From assembly GCA_035504215.1 (NCBI GenBank), contig DATJSI010000002.1, positions 1 to 64,000 of the forward strand: a DNA stretch of 64,000 bases, given 5' to 3'. Positions 25,205 through 32,564 of this stretch are shown piece after piece. The position numbers and the translations under genes were made by a program. The notes under the pieces were generated by a model, which saw nothing but the letters and a program-made list of their open reading frames with translations, was not told the origin of the DNA and did no database searches. Position 1 is the first letter of the stretch; every line of letters begins with the position of its first letter. The stretch is from Mycobacteriales bacterium (lineage in GTDB: Bacteria; Actinomycetota; Actinomycetes; JAFAQI01).

Positions 25205-26749
25205 TCAGACCCCGAGGTAGATGAAGCCGAAGGCCTCGTCGCGGAACTGCACCCCCGCCGCGCGCAGCGGCACGTCCCAGTCGCCGCGGCAGTCGGGGTC
25301 AGCTCCCTCGCTCCCATGGTCCGCGGTCAGCACGAACGTCGTCGATTCGAGTGCGCCGATCCGCTCGAGGTGGTCGAGGAAGACACCGAGCCGGCGGTCG
25401 GCATCCCGCATCGAGGCGTGCGCGATCGGCGTGTGCGGGCCGCCGGCATGATGACCCGTGTCGGTCAGCAGCGTGTTCCACCAGGTAAGCCGCGGCGCCT
25501 CGCTCGCGGACGGCCACAGATCGAGCATCTGGGTGAGCCCGATGGCATCCACCGACGACGACCACGCGTAGTCGCCGTCGGACCCGACGTACTCCTGGCT
25601 GGCGTGCGCGTCGTCGCGGGCGGACGGCAACCGCGAGTCGTTCGGTGACACCCCGTTGTCGTCACCGGACGCGCGGACGAGATCGAAGGTCGAGTACGAC
25701 GCACCGGCGTCCGCCGGCTCGTTGACACACGCAGTCAGGGCGTCGATCCGCTCGAACACCGTGCGAACGCCGGGCGAGAGCCACTCCGCCCAGCGATGCC
25801 AGGTCCGCGGCTCGTTGGTCAGCCGCTGCAGCCCCGCAGCCCGGTCGAAGTACTCGTTGTTGACAATGCCGTGCCGGCCCGGGCCGACGCCGGTGAGCGC
25901 GCAGGTGTGGTTCACCAGGGTGACGCTCGGGAACTCCGCAATCGCACCGCCGGAGAGAGCGCACCCGTTGCTCAGCAGTCGCGCCACCGAAGGCAGCTCC
26001 CCCGATGCCGCCAGCGCATACAGCGAGTTGGCGTTGCATCCGTCCCACAGCAACCCGACCACCTTCGAGTCCGGCCGAGGGACCAGCAGGTCGACCAGCG
26101 CCTGACCGTCCATGTCGCCGAGCGTGGCGAGCGATACGCCGGACAGCCATGCCAGCGTCGGGGCGACGTCGATCACTCGCGCAGCGACGGGGATCGTGCC
26201 CCGGCCGATGACATCGGGCCCAGACAGGATCAGCGGCGCGCGTGACTGGACCACCGACAGCGAACCGTGCTCGCCCCGGTGGCCGCGGCGGTCCGGAAAG
26301 TAGTGCCGCCCGGTGTGGACGACCGCAAGGTCCGGCGCCGCAGGGGCCGCAAACAGCGACGTGAGCCGCTCGGCGGCCCACGGGTAGGAGTTGCGCTCGT
26401 TCGGCGGCGAAGGATCGGCCAGCTCGTCGGCGAGCGTCGAGAACGCGAGCGGGTCCTGCGTGGCGACCGGGTCCCGGCCGCGGATCACCTCGGCCGGCGC
26501 CTCGAGGTCGGCGCGCGACAACCGCGAGGCACCGGAGGCATTGGCGGTGACGATCGAGTCGCCGTCGACATACGCAACGAGATCGACCACGTGGGCGAGC
26601 GAGTCGTCGCAGAGCACGTCGACGGCGAGGTCGCGCATCGTCTCCAGCGATCCGGCCGCGGTCACCTGCCCGAGGCTAGCGAGCACGGCGCGGCGGAGCC
26701 GCGGCGCCGTGCGGCGCTGCCGCGGCTTCACGAAAAGGGGGTTTGGCAT
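25205..26749 (-). CDS. Alkaline-phosphatase-superfamily phosphodiesterase with circularly permuted motif order
   Basis: 514 residues, no signal peptide. All metal and nucleophile positions of a type I phosphodiesterase/nucleotide pyrophosphatase are visible, but in permuted order. The part normally at the C-terminus comes first: His161 in GEHGS, then RAPLILSGPDV, VIDVAPTLAWLSGV and DGQALVDLL. Then comes the normal beginning: Asp236 (VVGLLWDGCNANS), nucleophile Thr277 (FPSVTLVNH), the GPGRHGIVNN loop, Asp430/His434 (TDTGHH), and Asp477-His478 (TADHGS) near the end. It probably hydrolyses a phosphodiester or phosphonate in the cytoplasm. The ATG at 26749 has no ribosome site and lies 10 nt after a strong hairpin. 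Confidence 0.75.
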   Translation of the reverse strand: MPNPLFVKPRQRRTAPRLRRAVLASLGQVTAAGSLETMRDLAVDVLCDDSLAHVVDLVAYVDGDSIVTANASGASRLSRADLEAPAEVIRGRDPVATQDPLAFSTLADELADPSPPNERNSYPWAAERLTSLFAAPAAPDLAVVHTGRHYFPDRRGHRGEHGSLSVVQSRAPLILSGPDVIGRGTIPVAARVIDVAPTLAWLSGVSLATLGDMDGQALVDLLVPRPDSKVVGLLWDGCNANSLYALAASGELPSVARLLSNGCALSGGAIAEFPSVTLVNHTCALTGVGPGRHGIVNNEYFDRAAGLQRLTNEPRTWHRWAEWLSPGVRTVFERIDALTACVNEPADAGASYSTFDLVRASGDDNGVSPNDSRLPSARDDAHASQEYVGSDGDYAWSSSVDAIGLTQMLDLWPSASEAPRLTWWNTLLTDTGHHAGGPHTPIAHASMRDADRRLGVFLDHLERIGALESTTFVLTADHGSEGADPDCRGDWDVPLRAAGVQFRDEAFGFIYLGV

Positions 26750-26759
26750 GGGTAGACGA

Positions 26760-26799
26760 GAACCGCCCCGCGAACCGAGTTCGGTTCGCGGGGCGGTTC
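26760..26799 (-). terminator. Perfect 19-bp stem hairpin, terminator of the whiB7 transcript
   Basis: GAACCGCCCCGCGAACCGA and its exact reverse complement flank a 2-nt loop. It lies 13 nt after the small ORF downstream of whiB7 and 10 nt before the next gene in the same direction. There is no U-run beyond it, which is usual for actinobacterial hairpin terminators. It could also protect the 3' end of the short whiB7 mRNA from decay. Confidence 0.7.
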
Positions 26800-26812
26800 G
26801 GGCCCGGCCATC

Positions 26813-26974
26813 TCAGAGGGCCGAGAGGGTCACCAGGTGCCGACGCGCGGCCTCCACCCGGCGCTGCCGGCGGCGGACCACCGCCAGCTGTCGCACGTAC
26901 GCCCGGCGTACGCGCTCGTCACTGACCCGCATTCGGTCGCGGGCCATGGCTTCCACCATCAGTTGCTGCAACAT
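26813..26974 (-). CDS. Small basic protein downstream of whiB7
   Basis: 53 residues, very Arg-rich and predicted helical (ERVRRAYVRQLAVVRRRQRR near the C-terminal half); no Cys, no membrane segment. GAGGAG about 8 nt before the ATG is a strong ribosome site and decides the start. A longer version begins at 27016, where ATG overlaps the whiB7 stop (ATGA), so coupling is also possible. It lies between whiB7 and a strong terminator, so it is part of the same message. I do not recognise the family; it may bind nucleic acid or the ribosome. Confidence 0.6.
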   Translation of the reverse strand: MLQQLMVEAMARDRMRVSDERVRRAYVRQLAVVRRRQRRVEAARRHLVTLSAL

Positions 26975-27012
26975 TTCGTTACTCCTCGAGTAGTTGTGAG
27001 CGATCGCAACGG

Positions 27013-27270
27013 TCATGCCGCGACCACGTCGTGCTTGCGGGGGCGTCCACGCGGCCGCTTGCGCGCCACGATCACGCCGGACACGATCAGCTCGCCGCCC
27101 CAGACACCCCACGGCTCGCGCCGATCCAGTGCATCTGCCAGGCAGGACCGACGTACGGGGCAGTCAAGGCAGAGCGCCTTAGCCCGCTCGACGTCGGCCG
27201 GAGACTCGGCAAAGAACAGATCGGGATCCACGAGATGACAGGGCAGCTCGCAGTCGAATGCGTCGGACAT
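27013..27270 (-). CDS. whiB7: WhiB7 redox-sensing transcription activator of intrinsic antibiotic resistance
   Basis: 85-residue WhiB-family iron-sulfur regulator. The four cluster ligands are Cys11, Cys34, Cys37 and Cys43 (CLDC then 5 residues then C), followed by the GVWGG turn (55-59) that contacts sigma factor A. The C-terminal RPRGRPRK (72-79) is an AT-hook, the hallmark of WhiB7 among WhiB proteins; WhiB7 switches on efflux, ribosome-protection and drug-modifying genes when translation is inhibited, and activates its own promoter. The ATG follows GAGGAGG by 8 nt. Its roughly 390-nt leader holds an upstream ORF and an intrinsic terminator. The neighbour uvrD2 is the same as in M. tuberculosis. 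Confidence 0.92.
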   Translation of the reverse strand: MSDAFDCELPCHLVDPDLFFAESPADVERAKALCLDCPVRRSCLADALDRREPWGVWGGELIVSGVIVARKRPRGRPRKHDVVAA

Positions 27271-27356
27271 CGGTACCACCTCCTCGTTGTTGGTCTGTTC
27301 GGTTCTGTTGGCTGTCGTCGTTGTCGTCACTTGATTCCTTGCCTGAAGAAACAGAA

Positions 27357-27388
27357 AGGCCGCGGAACCTATACGGGTTCCGCGGCCT
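27357..27388 (-). terminator. Intrinsic terminator (attenuator) in the whiB7 leader
   Basis: On the minus strand AGGCCGCGGAACC, a 6-nt loop and the exact complement form a 13-bp stem, directly followed by TTCTGTTTCTTC, a U-rich tract. This is the only hairpin with a good U-tract I noticed in the window and it lies about 87 nt before the whiB7 start, so default termination would switch the gene off. whiB7/wblC genes are known to be controlled by ribosome-dependent transcription attenuation. Confidence 0.75.
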
Positions 27389-27390
27389 CT

Positions 27391-27418
27391 GGTCTGCCGG
27401 TTGAGTTGCAATCAGACC
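27391..27418 (-). promoter_or_regulatory. Hairpin spanning the stop codon of the whiB7 leader ORF
   Basis: GGTCTG and CAGACC (6-bp stem, 16-nt loop) enclose the uORF stop codon (TGA, 27414-27412) and end two bases before the terminator stem. A ribosome stopped or stalled at the end of the uORF would melt it. It may be a pause or anti-terminator element; the pairing is short and its role is inferred. Confidence 0.4.
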
Positions 27419-27600
27419 GGATCCCAGAAGGCCGAATCACCCGTGGCGCCGTTCGTCGCGCCCTGCACGCCGTCGACGGTCCGGAGCCGTGCCACGAAGG
27501 ACATACGGGTCCCCTGGACCTTCGCGTCCCACGCTTCGATGCGCGGGCACGGCAGCGCCGCAGCAGCGGTCGTCGGCGGGATGCTGATACTGGTCACCAC
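27412..27600 (-). CDS. Leader peptide (upstream ORF) of whiB7
   Basis: 62-codon ORF entirely inside the whiB7 leader, GTG start with GAGGAGG 9 nt upstream and a stop 24 nt before the attenuator stem. The peptide (start VTSISIPPTTAAAALPCPR, end GDSAFWDPV) matches no family I know. Strong ribosome site plus position indicate a regulatory leader peptide whose translation sets terminator read-through, as reported for whiB7/wblC. It is longer than a minimal leader peptide, so it might also be a small protein with its own job. Confidence 0.6.
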   Translation of the reverse strand: MVTSISIPPTTAAAALPCPRIEAWDAKVQGTRMSFVARLRTVDGVQGATNGATGDSAFWDPV

Positions 27601-27664
27601 CGCGGGCCACCTCCTCTGCGACTCAAACCCGATCTCAGGGCATGACGGATGTCGTGCAGTCGTG

Positions 27665-27702
27665 ACCTTAAAGCGTCACACCTGGTCATGCAATCCATTT
27701 AT
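27665..27702 (-). promoter_or_regulatory. whiB7 promoter with AT-rich WhiB7 box
   Basis: Reading leftward: ATAAATGGA (27702-27694), -35 TTGCAT (27693-27688), a 17-nt spacer and -10 TAAGGT (27670-27665). WhiB7 binds AT-rich DNA just upstream of the -35 through its AT-hook, and this arrangement fits autoactivation. Transcription would start near 27658, giving a leader of about 390 nt. The -35 lies 23 nt from the end of tesB, in the opposite polarity sense to no other gene, so it can only serve whiB7. Confidence 0.65.
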
Positions 27703-27715
27703 CGGCCGTTCGTGG

Positions 27716-28588
27716 TCACGAGTTCATTTCAATTGACCGAACACGGAGCAAACCCTCCTGCACAACCGAGACGACGTGCCGGCCGTCCCGGGTGAACAGG
27801 CGCCCGGCCGCGAGGCCGCGCGCTCCCGACGCCGAGGGCGACTGCTGGTCGTAAAGCAGCCAGTCATCGGCCCGGAACGGCCGGTGGAACCACATGGCAT
27901 GGTCAAGGCTCGCGACCATGATCTTGCGGTTGTCGTCCCAGGTCAGCCCGTTCGCCAGCAGCACGGAGTCGAGCAGCGTGAGGTCACTCGCATAGGTGGC
28001 CGCGCAGACGTGCACCAGCGGGTCGTCCGGCAGTTCGCCATTGGCGCGGACCCACACCTGCTGGCGGTTCTTGCGAGCCGCGACGCTGCCGGCCAGCCAC
28101 GGCGGTTCATCGACGTAGCGCAGCTCGATCGGGAACTGCCGCTCCCAGCGAGGTGAGGGCGCGATGCCCGCCTCGATCCGCCGCTCCTCCATCGTCGGCA
28201 GCGACTCGGGATCAGGCGCCTCGGGCATCGGCTCCTGGTGCTCGACCCCGTCCTCGTGGACCTGGAAGGACGCCGAGAGGTGGAAGATCGCCTCGCCGTG
28301 CTGGACCGCGACGACCCGGCGGGTCGTGAAGGAGCGGCCGTCCCTGATCCGGTCCACCTCGTAGACGATCGGTATCGAGGGGTCGCCCGGCCGCAGGAAA
28401 TAGGCGTGCAGCGAGTGAACGAACCGATCGGCCGGAACGGTGCGGCCGGCCGCCACCAACGCCTGGGCGGCGACCTGGCCGCCGAAGACCCGCTGGACGT
28501 TCTCGTCCGGCGAGCGGCCGCGGAAGATGTTCACCTCGAGCGGCTCGAGATCAAGGATCGTGAGCAGCTCGCTCGGATCTGCGGCCAC
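27716..28588 (-). CDS. tesB: Acyl-CoA thioesterase II
   Basis: 290-residue double-hotdog thioesterase that hydrolyses medium/long-chain acyl-CoA to free acid and CoA. Motifs of TesB: RVFGGQVAAQAL near the N-terminus, VHSLHAYFLRPGD, GRSFTTRRVVAVQ and, in the second half, SLDHAMWFHRPFRADDWLLYDQ with its catalytic Asp. GTG at 28588 is chosen because upstream codons lie inside uvrD2 and are non-homologous; it begins 11 nt after the uvrD2 stop, so the two are probably co-transcribed. The whiB7 promoter begins just beyond its 3' end. Confidence 0.88.
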   Translation of the reverse strand: MAADPSELLTILDLEPLEVNIFRGRSPDENVQRVFGGQVAAQALVAAGRTVPADRFVHSLHAYFLRPGDPSIPIVYEVDRIRDGRSFTTRRVVAVQHGEAIFHLSASFQVHEDGVEHQEPMPEAPDPESLPTMEERRIEAGIAPSPRWERQFPIELRYVDEPPWLAGSVAARKNRQQVWVRANGELPDDPLVHVCAATYASDLTLLDSVLLANGLTWDDNRKIMVASLDHAMWFHRPFRADDWLLYDQQSPSASGARGLAAGRLFTRDGRHVVSVVQEGLLRVRSIEMNS

Positions 28589-28599
28589 GGGCGGTGAGA

Positions 28600-30564
28600 T
28601 TACCGGCCGGCGCCGTTGAGCAGCCCGAGCACCTCGTCGGCGTACTGGTCGAGCTTCTTCGGGCCCACACCCGGTACGGCGGCCAGCTCGCCGCGGTCGG
28701 CCGGTGCCCGCGCGGCGATCTCTTCGATCGTCTTGTTGTCGAACACGACATAGGCCGGAACGCCGTCGTCTCTCGAGCGGACCAGCCGCCACTCCCGCAG
28801 GCGTTGGACCACTGGGTCATCGGAGAGCTGGCGCTTCGCCTTCGGCGCTCGGTCACGATCCGGCAGCAGCACGACCGGGCGGATCCCGTCGAGGAACCGG
28901 GACGGCTTGCGGGACCGGCGGCCGCCCTCCGCCCGGGCCAGCGCCCAGGACAGCCCGAGATGCCGGCGCGCCCGGGTGATGCCGACGTAGAGCAGCCGGC
29001 GCTCCTCCTCGACCTGGTCGGGAGTCGTCGCGTGGGTGATCGGCACCGTCCCGTCGACGAGACCGACCAGGAAGACCGCGTCCCACTCCAGACCCTTGGC
29101 GGCGTGCAGCGACGCGAGCGTGACGCCTTCCACCGCGGGGGCGTGCTGGGCATCGGCCCGCGCGGCCAGCTCGGCGACGAACTCGGCCAGCCCGGCGCCC
29201 GGTGCCGCGGCGGAGAGCTCCTCGGCCAGCCCGACGATCGCCCGCAGCGACTCCCACCGGTCACGAGCCGCCCCGGCGGCGGCAGGTGGGTCGTCGCTGA
29301 GCCCGGCCGAGGACAGGACATCCGTGACGGTCGCCACGAGCGTCGGCAGCTCGTGATCGGCCTCCGAACGTGAGGCCCCGCGGAGCAACACGACCGCCTC
29401 CCGGACCTCCGGCCGGTCGAAGAAGCGCTGGCCGCCTCGCACGACGTACGGAATGCCTGCGTCGGTGAGCGCCGACTCATAGATCTCGGACTGCGCGTTG
29501 ACCCGGAACAAGACCGCCATCTCGGCCAGCGGCACACCGCCGCGGCGCAGGCCGGCGATCCGCCGCGCAACGTCCGCCGCCTCCGCCGGCTCGCTGTCGT
29601 GGGAGTCGAAGCTCGGCTCGGGGCCGTCTCCGGCCTGCGCCTGCAGCCGCGCGCCGCGCATCACCCGGTTCGCCAGCGCCACGACCTGGTTGGTCGACCG
29701 GTAGTCCCGGACCAGCCGGACGACGGTTGCGCCCTCGAACCGCGCGCTGAACCCCGTGAGGTACGACGGCGACGCCCCGGTGAACGAGTAGATCGTCTGG
29801 TTCGGGTCGCCGACCACGCACACGTCGACCCGGTCACCGAGCCACGCATCGAGCAGCCGCTGCTGCAGCGGGCTCACGTCCTGGTACTCGTCCACCGTGA
29901 AGTGCCGGTAGCGGTCGCGCACCTCGGCGGCGATCGTCGGATGGGCCTCGATCGCACCTGCCGTCAGCAGCAGCAGATCCTCGAAGTCGAGCTGGCCGCG
30001 GTCGGTGTTGACCTGTTCGTACGCCGCGAAGACCTGCCCGACGACCTCCACGTCCAGCGGCGGCAGCCGGTTGGCCGCCCGCGCCGCGTCGGCGTAGTCG
30101 GCCGGCTCGACCAGCGCGGCCTTCGCCCACTCGACCTCCGAGGCGAGGTCGCGCTGCACCGGAACCGGCACCGACAGCCGGCAGCTCGCTGCCGCCGCCC
30201 GGATCGTCGCGAGCTTGCTCTCGACCAGGGTGGGCAACGGGCCGGCCGAGATCCGCGGCCAGAAGTACTGCAGCTGGCGCAGCGCCGCCGAGTGGAAGGT
30301 TCGGGCCTGCACGCCTTCGACTCCGAGGCCGCGCAGCCGGGCCCGCAGCTCGCCGGCGGCACGGGTCGTGAAGGTCACCGCCAGCACGTGCTGCGGCGCG
30401 ACCAGCCCGCGCAGGCTCTGATAGGCGATCCGGTGCGTGATCGCCCTCGTCTTGCCGGTGCCCGCGCCGGCAAGAATGCACAACGGCCCGCGAGGCGCCT
30501 CGACCGCCGCGCGCTGCTCCGCGTCGAGGCCGTCGAGCACGAGGTCGATCGGGTCCGCCAGCAC
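28600..30564 (-). CDS. uvrD2: ATP-dependent DNA helicase UvrD2
   Basis: 654-residue superfamily 1A 3'-5' helicase. Motifs in order: Walker A AGAGTGKT, TFTTRAAGELRARL, DEYQDVSPLQQ (Walker B), GDPNQTIYSFTGAS, VRDYRST, LHAAKGLEWDAVFL and YVGITRAR. The C-terminus has an HRDC domain (about 575-650, GVPAYVVFDNKTIEEIAAR and VPGVGPKKLDQY), as in mycobacterial UvrD2. Acts in DNA repair and is essential in mycobacteria as I recall. GTG start. Gene order with mycoredoxin and whiB7 matches M. tuberculosis. Confidence 0.92.
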   Translation of the reverse strand: MLADPIDLVLDGLDAEQRAAVEAPRGPLCILAGAGTGKTRAITHRIAYQSLRGLVAPQHVLAVTFTTRAAGELRARLRGLGVEGVQARTFHSAALRQLQYFWPRISAGPLPTLVESKLATIRAAAASCRLSVPVPVQRDLASEVEWAKAALVEPADYADAARAANRLPPLDVEVVGQVFAAYEQVNTDRGQLDFEDLLLLTAGAIEAHPTIAAEVRDRYRHFTVDEYQDVSPLQQRLLDAWLGDRVDVCVVGDPNQTIYSFTGASPSYLTGFSARFEGATVVRLVRDYRSTNQVVALANRVMRGARLQAQAGDGPEPSFDSHDSEPAEAADVARRIAGLRRGGVPLAEMAVLFRVNAQSEIYESALTDAGIPYVVRGGQRFFDRPEVREAVVLLRGASRSEADHELPTLVATVTDVLSSAGLSDDPPAAAGAARDRWESLRAIVGLAEELSAAAPGAGLAEFVAELAARADAQHAPAVEGVTLASLHAAKGLEWDAVFLVGLVDGTVPITHATTPDQVEEERRLLYVGITRARRHLGLSWALARAEGGRRSRKPSRFLDGIRPVVLLPDRDRAPKAKRQLSDDPVVQRLREWRLVRSRDDGVPAYVVFDNKTIEEIAARAPADRGELAAVPGVGPKKLDQYADEVLGLLNGAGR

Positions 30565-30673
30565 CCGGCCATCCTCGCAGCCGCCGCGGACAGTTCACCC
30601 TCCGGCCGGGAAGGGGTGTGCATACCCGCGCGTTGAAGGGAAGGAGACCTGGAGCGACCAAGGAGATCGATCG

Positions 30674-30916
30674 GTGAACGAGCGGCTCACGATGTACACC
30701 ACGACGTGGTGCGGCTACTGCGTCCGGCTCAAGCGTGGTCTCGAGCGGGCCGGGGTCGACTTCGACGAGGTCAACATCGAGCACGACCCGGAAGCCGAGC
30801 AGTTCGTCCTTTCGGTCAACCACGGCAATGCGACCGTTCCCACGCTCCGCCTCCCGAACGGGAATGTCATGACCAACCCGTCGCTGCCGGACCTGCTAGC
30901 GGCCGTCACCGCCTGA
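30674..30916 (+). CDS. mrx1: Mycoredoxin (glutaredoxin-like, mycothiol-dependent)
   Basis: 80-residue thioredoxin-fold protein. The active site is WCGYC (about 12-16), the mycoredoxin motif, followed by VNIEHDPEAEQFVLSVN and the cis-Pro TVPTLRLPNG. It reduces mycothiol-protein mixed disulfides in the cytoplasm. GTG start with AAGGAG upstream; the longer open frame upstream is antisense to uvrD2. Divergent from uvrD2, as in mycobacteria. Its last 21 nt overlap the convergent hydrolase gene. Confidence 0.9.
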   Translation: MNERLTMYTTTWCGYCVRLKRGLERAGVDFDEVNIEHDPEAEQFVLSVNHGNATVPTLRLPNGNVMTNPSLPDLLAAVTA

Positions 30917-31699
30917 CAGGAAGTCGTTGATCAGCTCGATGGCCTGATCGGTGCGGTCGGTCCAGAACAGGTGGCCGGCGCCCGTCAGCCACTCCAGCCG
31001 CGCCCCGGGAATGGCCGCAGCGAGCAGCTCTGCATTCGCCGGCTGTACGAGCCGGTCGGCGGTGCCGTGCAGAACCAAGGTGCGGGCCGTGATCTGGGGC
31101 AGCCGCGGCAGCGTCCCGGCGTACTGCCGCATCGCGTCCAGCTGTCCCCAGTACGACGTGGCTCGCAACGCAAAGCGCAGCCGAGCCGTGAGGTCGGCGT
31201 CGATCTCGTCGCGCGAAGTCTCCTCGGCGTACAGGAAGGGCACGGAGGCCTCGGCCGCCTCACGGGCCGACTTCGACGTCCGGTCCATCAACATGGTCGC
31301 GGCTGCCGGGTCCATGGGCACCGCCTCGCTACCACCGGGATGCGTGCACCCGAGCACGAGGGAAGCGACCCGCTCCGGGTGGCGCAGCGTGAGCTCCTGT
31401 GCGACCAGCCCGCCGAGCGAGACCCCGAAGACATGCGCTCGGGGCACCCCTGCCGCGTCGAGGACGTTCGCGGCGTCGGCTGCCATCTCCTCGATCGACC
31501 AGGGCGTGGGCGGCACGCTGCTGCGACCGACGCCGCGGTTGTCGAAGCGGATCGTGCGCCGCTCCCGGGACAGCCCGGGGAGCACGCGGAACCACAGGTC
31601 CGCGGTGTAGCCGAGTCCCTGGATCAGCAGCAGCGGAGGATCGCCTTCGCCCTCGGCGGCCCACCAGAGCGTCACATCGTCGTTCGTCACCACCGCCAC
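30896..31699 (-). CDS. Alpha/beta hydrolase
   Basis: 267-residue serine hydrolase of the alpha/beta fold. Oxyanion segment LLIQGLGYTADLW, FDNRGVGRSS, nucleophile elbow GVSLGG, acid region HGTADRLV and final His in GAGHLFW. No signal peptide, so cytosolic; substrate unknown (esterase or 3-oxoadipate enol-lactonase-like). GTG start. Only 38 nt separate it from the divergent gene at 31738. Slight 3' overlap with the mycoredoxin gene. Confidence 0.85.
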   Translation of the reverse strand: MAVVTNDDVTLWWAAEGEGDPPLLLIQGLGYTADLWFRVLPGLSRERRTIRFDNRGVGRSSVPPTPWSIEEMAADAANVLDAAGVPRAHVFGVSLGGLVAQELTLRHPERVASLVLGCTHPGGSEAVPMDPAAATMLMDRTSKSAREAAEASVPFLYAEETSRDEIDADLTARLRFALRATSYWGQLDAMRQYAGTLPRLPQITARTLVLHGTADRLVQPANAELLAAAIPGARLEWLTGAGHLFWTDRTDQAIELINDFLSGGDGR

Positions 31700-31737
31700 G
31701 CCGGTGATCGTGCCCTATCGCCTGCTACCGTCCGCCC

Positions 31738-32535
31738 GTGGCCGGTGATCTGCGCACCCTGCTGGCCGATTTGAAGGCGGAGTCCGACGACCTCGACCAC
31801 GTCGTGGCCTCGGGCGGACCCGACGCGCCCGCGACCCCAACTCCCGCGGTCGGCTGGTCGGTCGGCGACACGATCGGGCACCTGTGGTTCTTCGACCGGC
31901 AGGGCCGGCGCGCGCTGGACAACCCGGAGGCCTTCGCTCGCGACCGCGACGCCGTACTGGCCGATCCCCAGCGGTTCATGGCCGATCACCTGCGCCAGAT
32001 CCGCCGCCTCGGAGAGTCGCTGCTGTTCGCCTGGCGGGAGGAGCGCCGGCTGCTGATCGACACGCTCGAAGCGGCCGACCCGTCGACGCGAGCCCCCTGG
32101 TACGGCCCGTCCATGTCACCGATGTCGTTCGCCACCGCGCGACTGATGGAAACCTGGGCGCACGGCCAGGACGTCGCCGACGCGCTCGGCGTGCACCGTC
32201 CACCCACCGACCGGATCCGCCACGTCGCGTATCTCGGCGTCCTCACCCGCGGCTTCTCCTACGAGATCCACGGCCGGACCGCCCCCGACACCCCGGTGCA
32301 TGTCGCGCTGACGCTTCCGAGCGGGCAGCCCTGGACCAGCGGCGACCCGAGCGCCACGGACCGGATCGAGGGCCCGGCGCTGGACTTCTGCCTGCTCGTC
32401 ACCCAGCGCCGGCTGGCCGACGACCTCGCGCTCCGGATGACAGGGGAGGCGGCCGTGGAGTGGATGTCGCTCGCCCAGGTGTTCGCCGGGCCGCCGTCCT
32501 TCACCGACCGCAGCCGTAAGGGCCTGGGTCGCTGA
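31738..32535 (+). CDS. TIGR03084/maleylpyruvate isomerase-like (DinB-fold) protein
   Basis: 265-residue protein of the mycothiol-dependent maleylpyruvate isomerase/DinB-like group. The N-terminal metal-binding four-helix bundle shows GWSVGDTIGHLWFFD (His ligand) and METWAHGQDVADAL (second His pair); a C-terminal SCP2-like domain follows from about residue 180. Family members act with mycothiol on small molecules; substrate unknown. GTG start with TACCGT exactly 6 nt upstream: leaderless signature. Confidence 0.8.
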   Translation: MAGDLRTLLADLKAESDDLDHVVASGGPDAPATPTPAVGWSVGDTIGHLWFFDRQGRRALDNPEAFARDRDAVLADPQRFMADHLRQIRRLGESLLFAWREERRLLIDTLEAADPSTRAPWYGPSMSPMSFATARLMETWAHGQDVADALGVHRPPTDRIRHVAYLGVLTRGFSYEIHGRTAPDTPVHVALTLPSGQPWTSGDPSATDRIEGPALDFCLLVTQRRLADDLALRMTGEAAVEWMSLAQVFAGPPSFTDRSRKGLGR

Positions 32536-32564
32536 CCGGCCGGCAGAGCCGCTCACCGGTCGGA

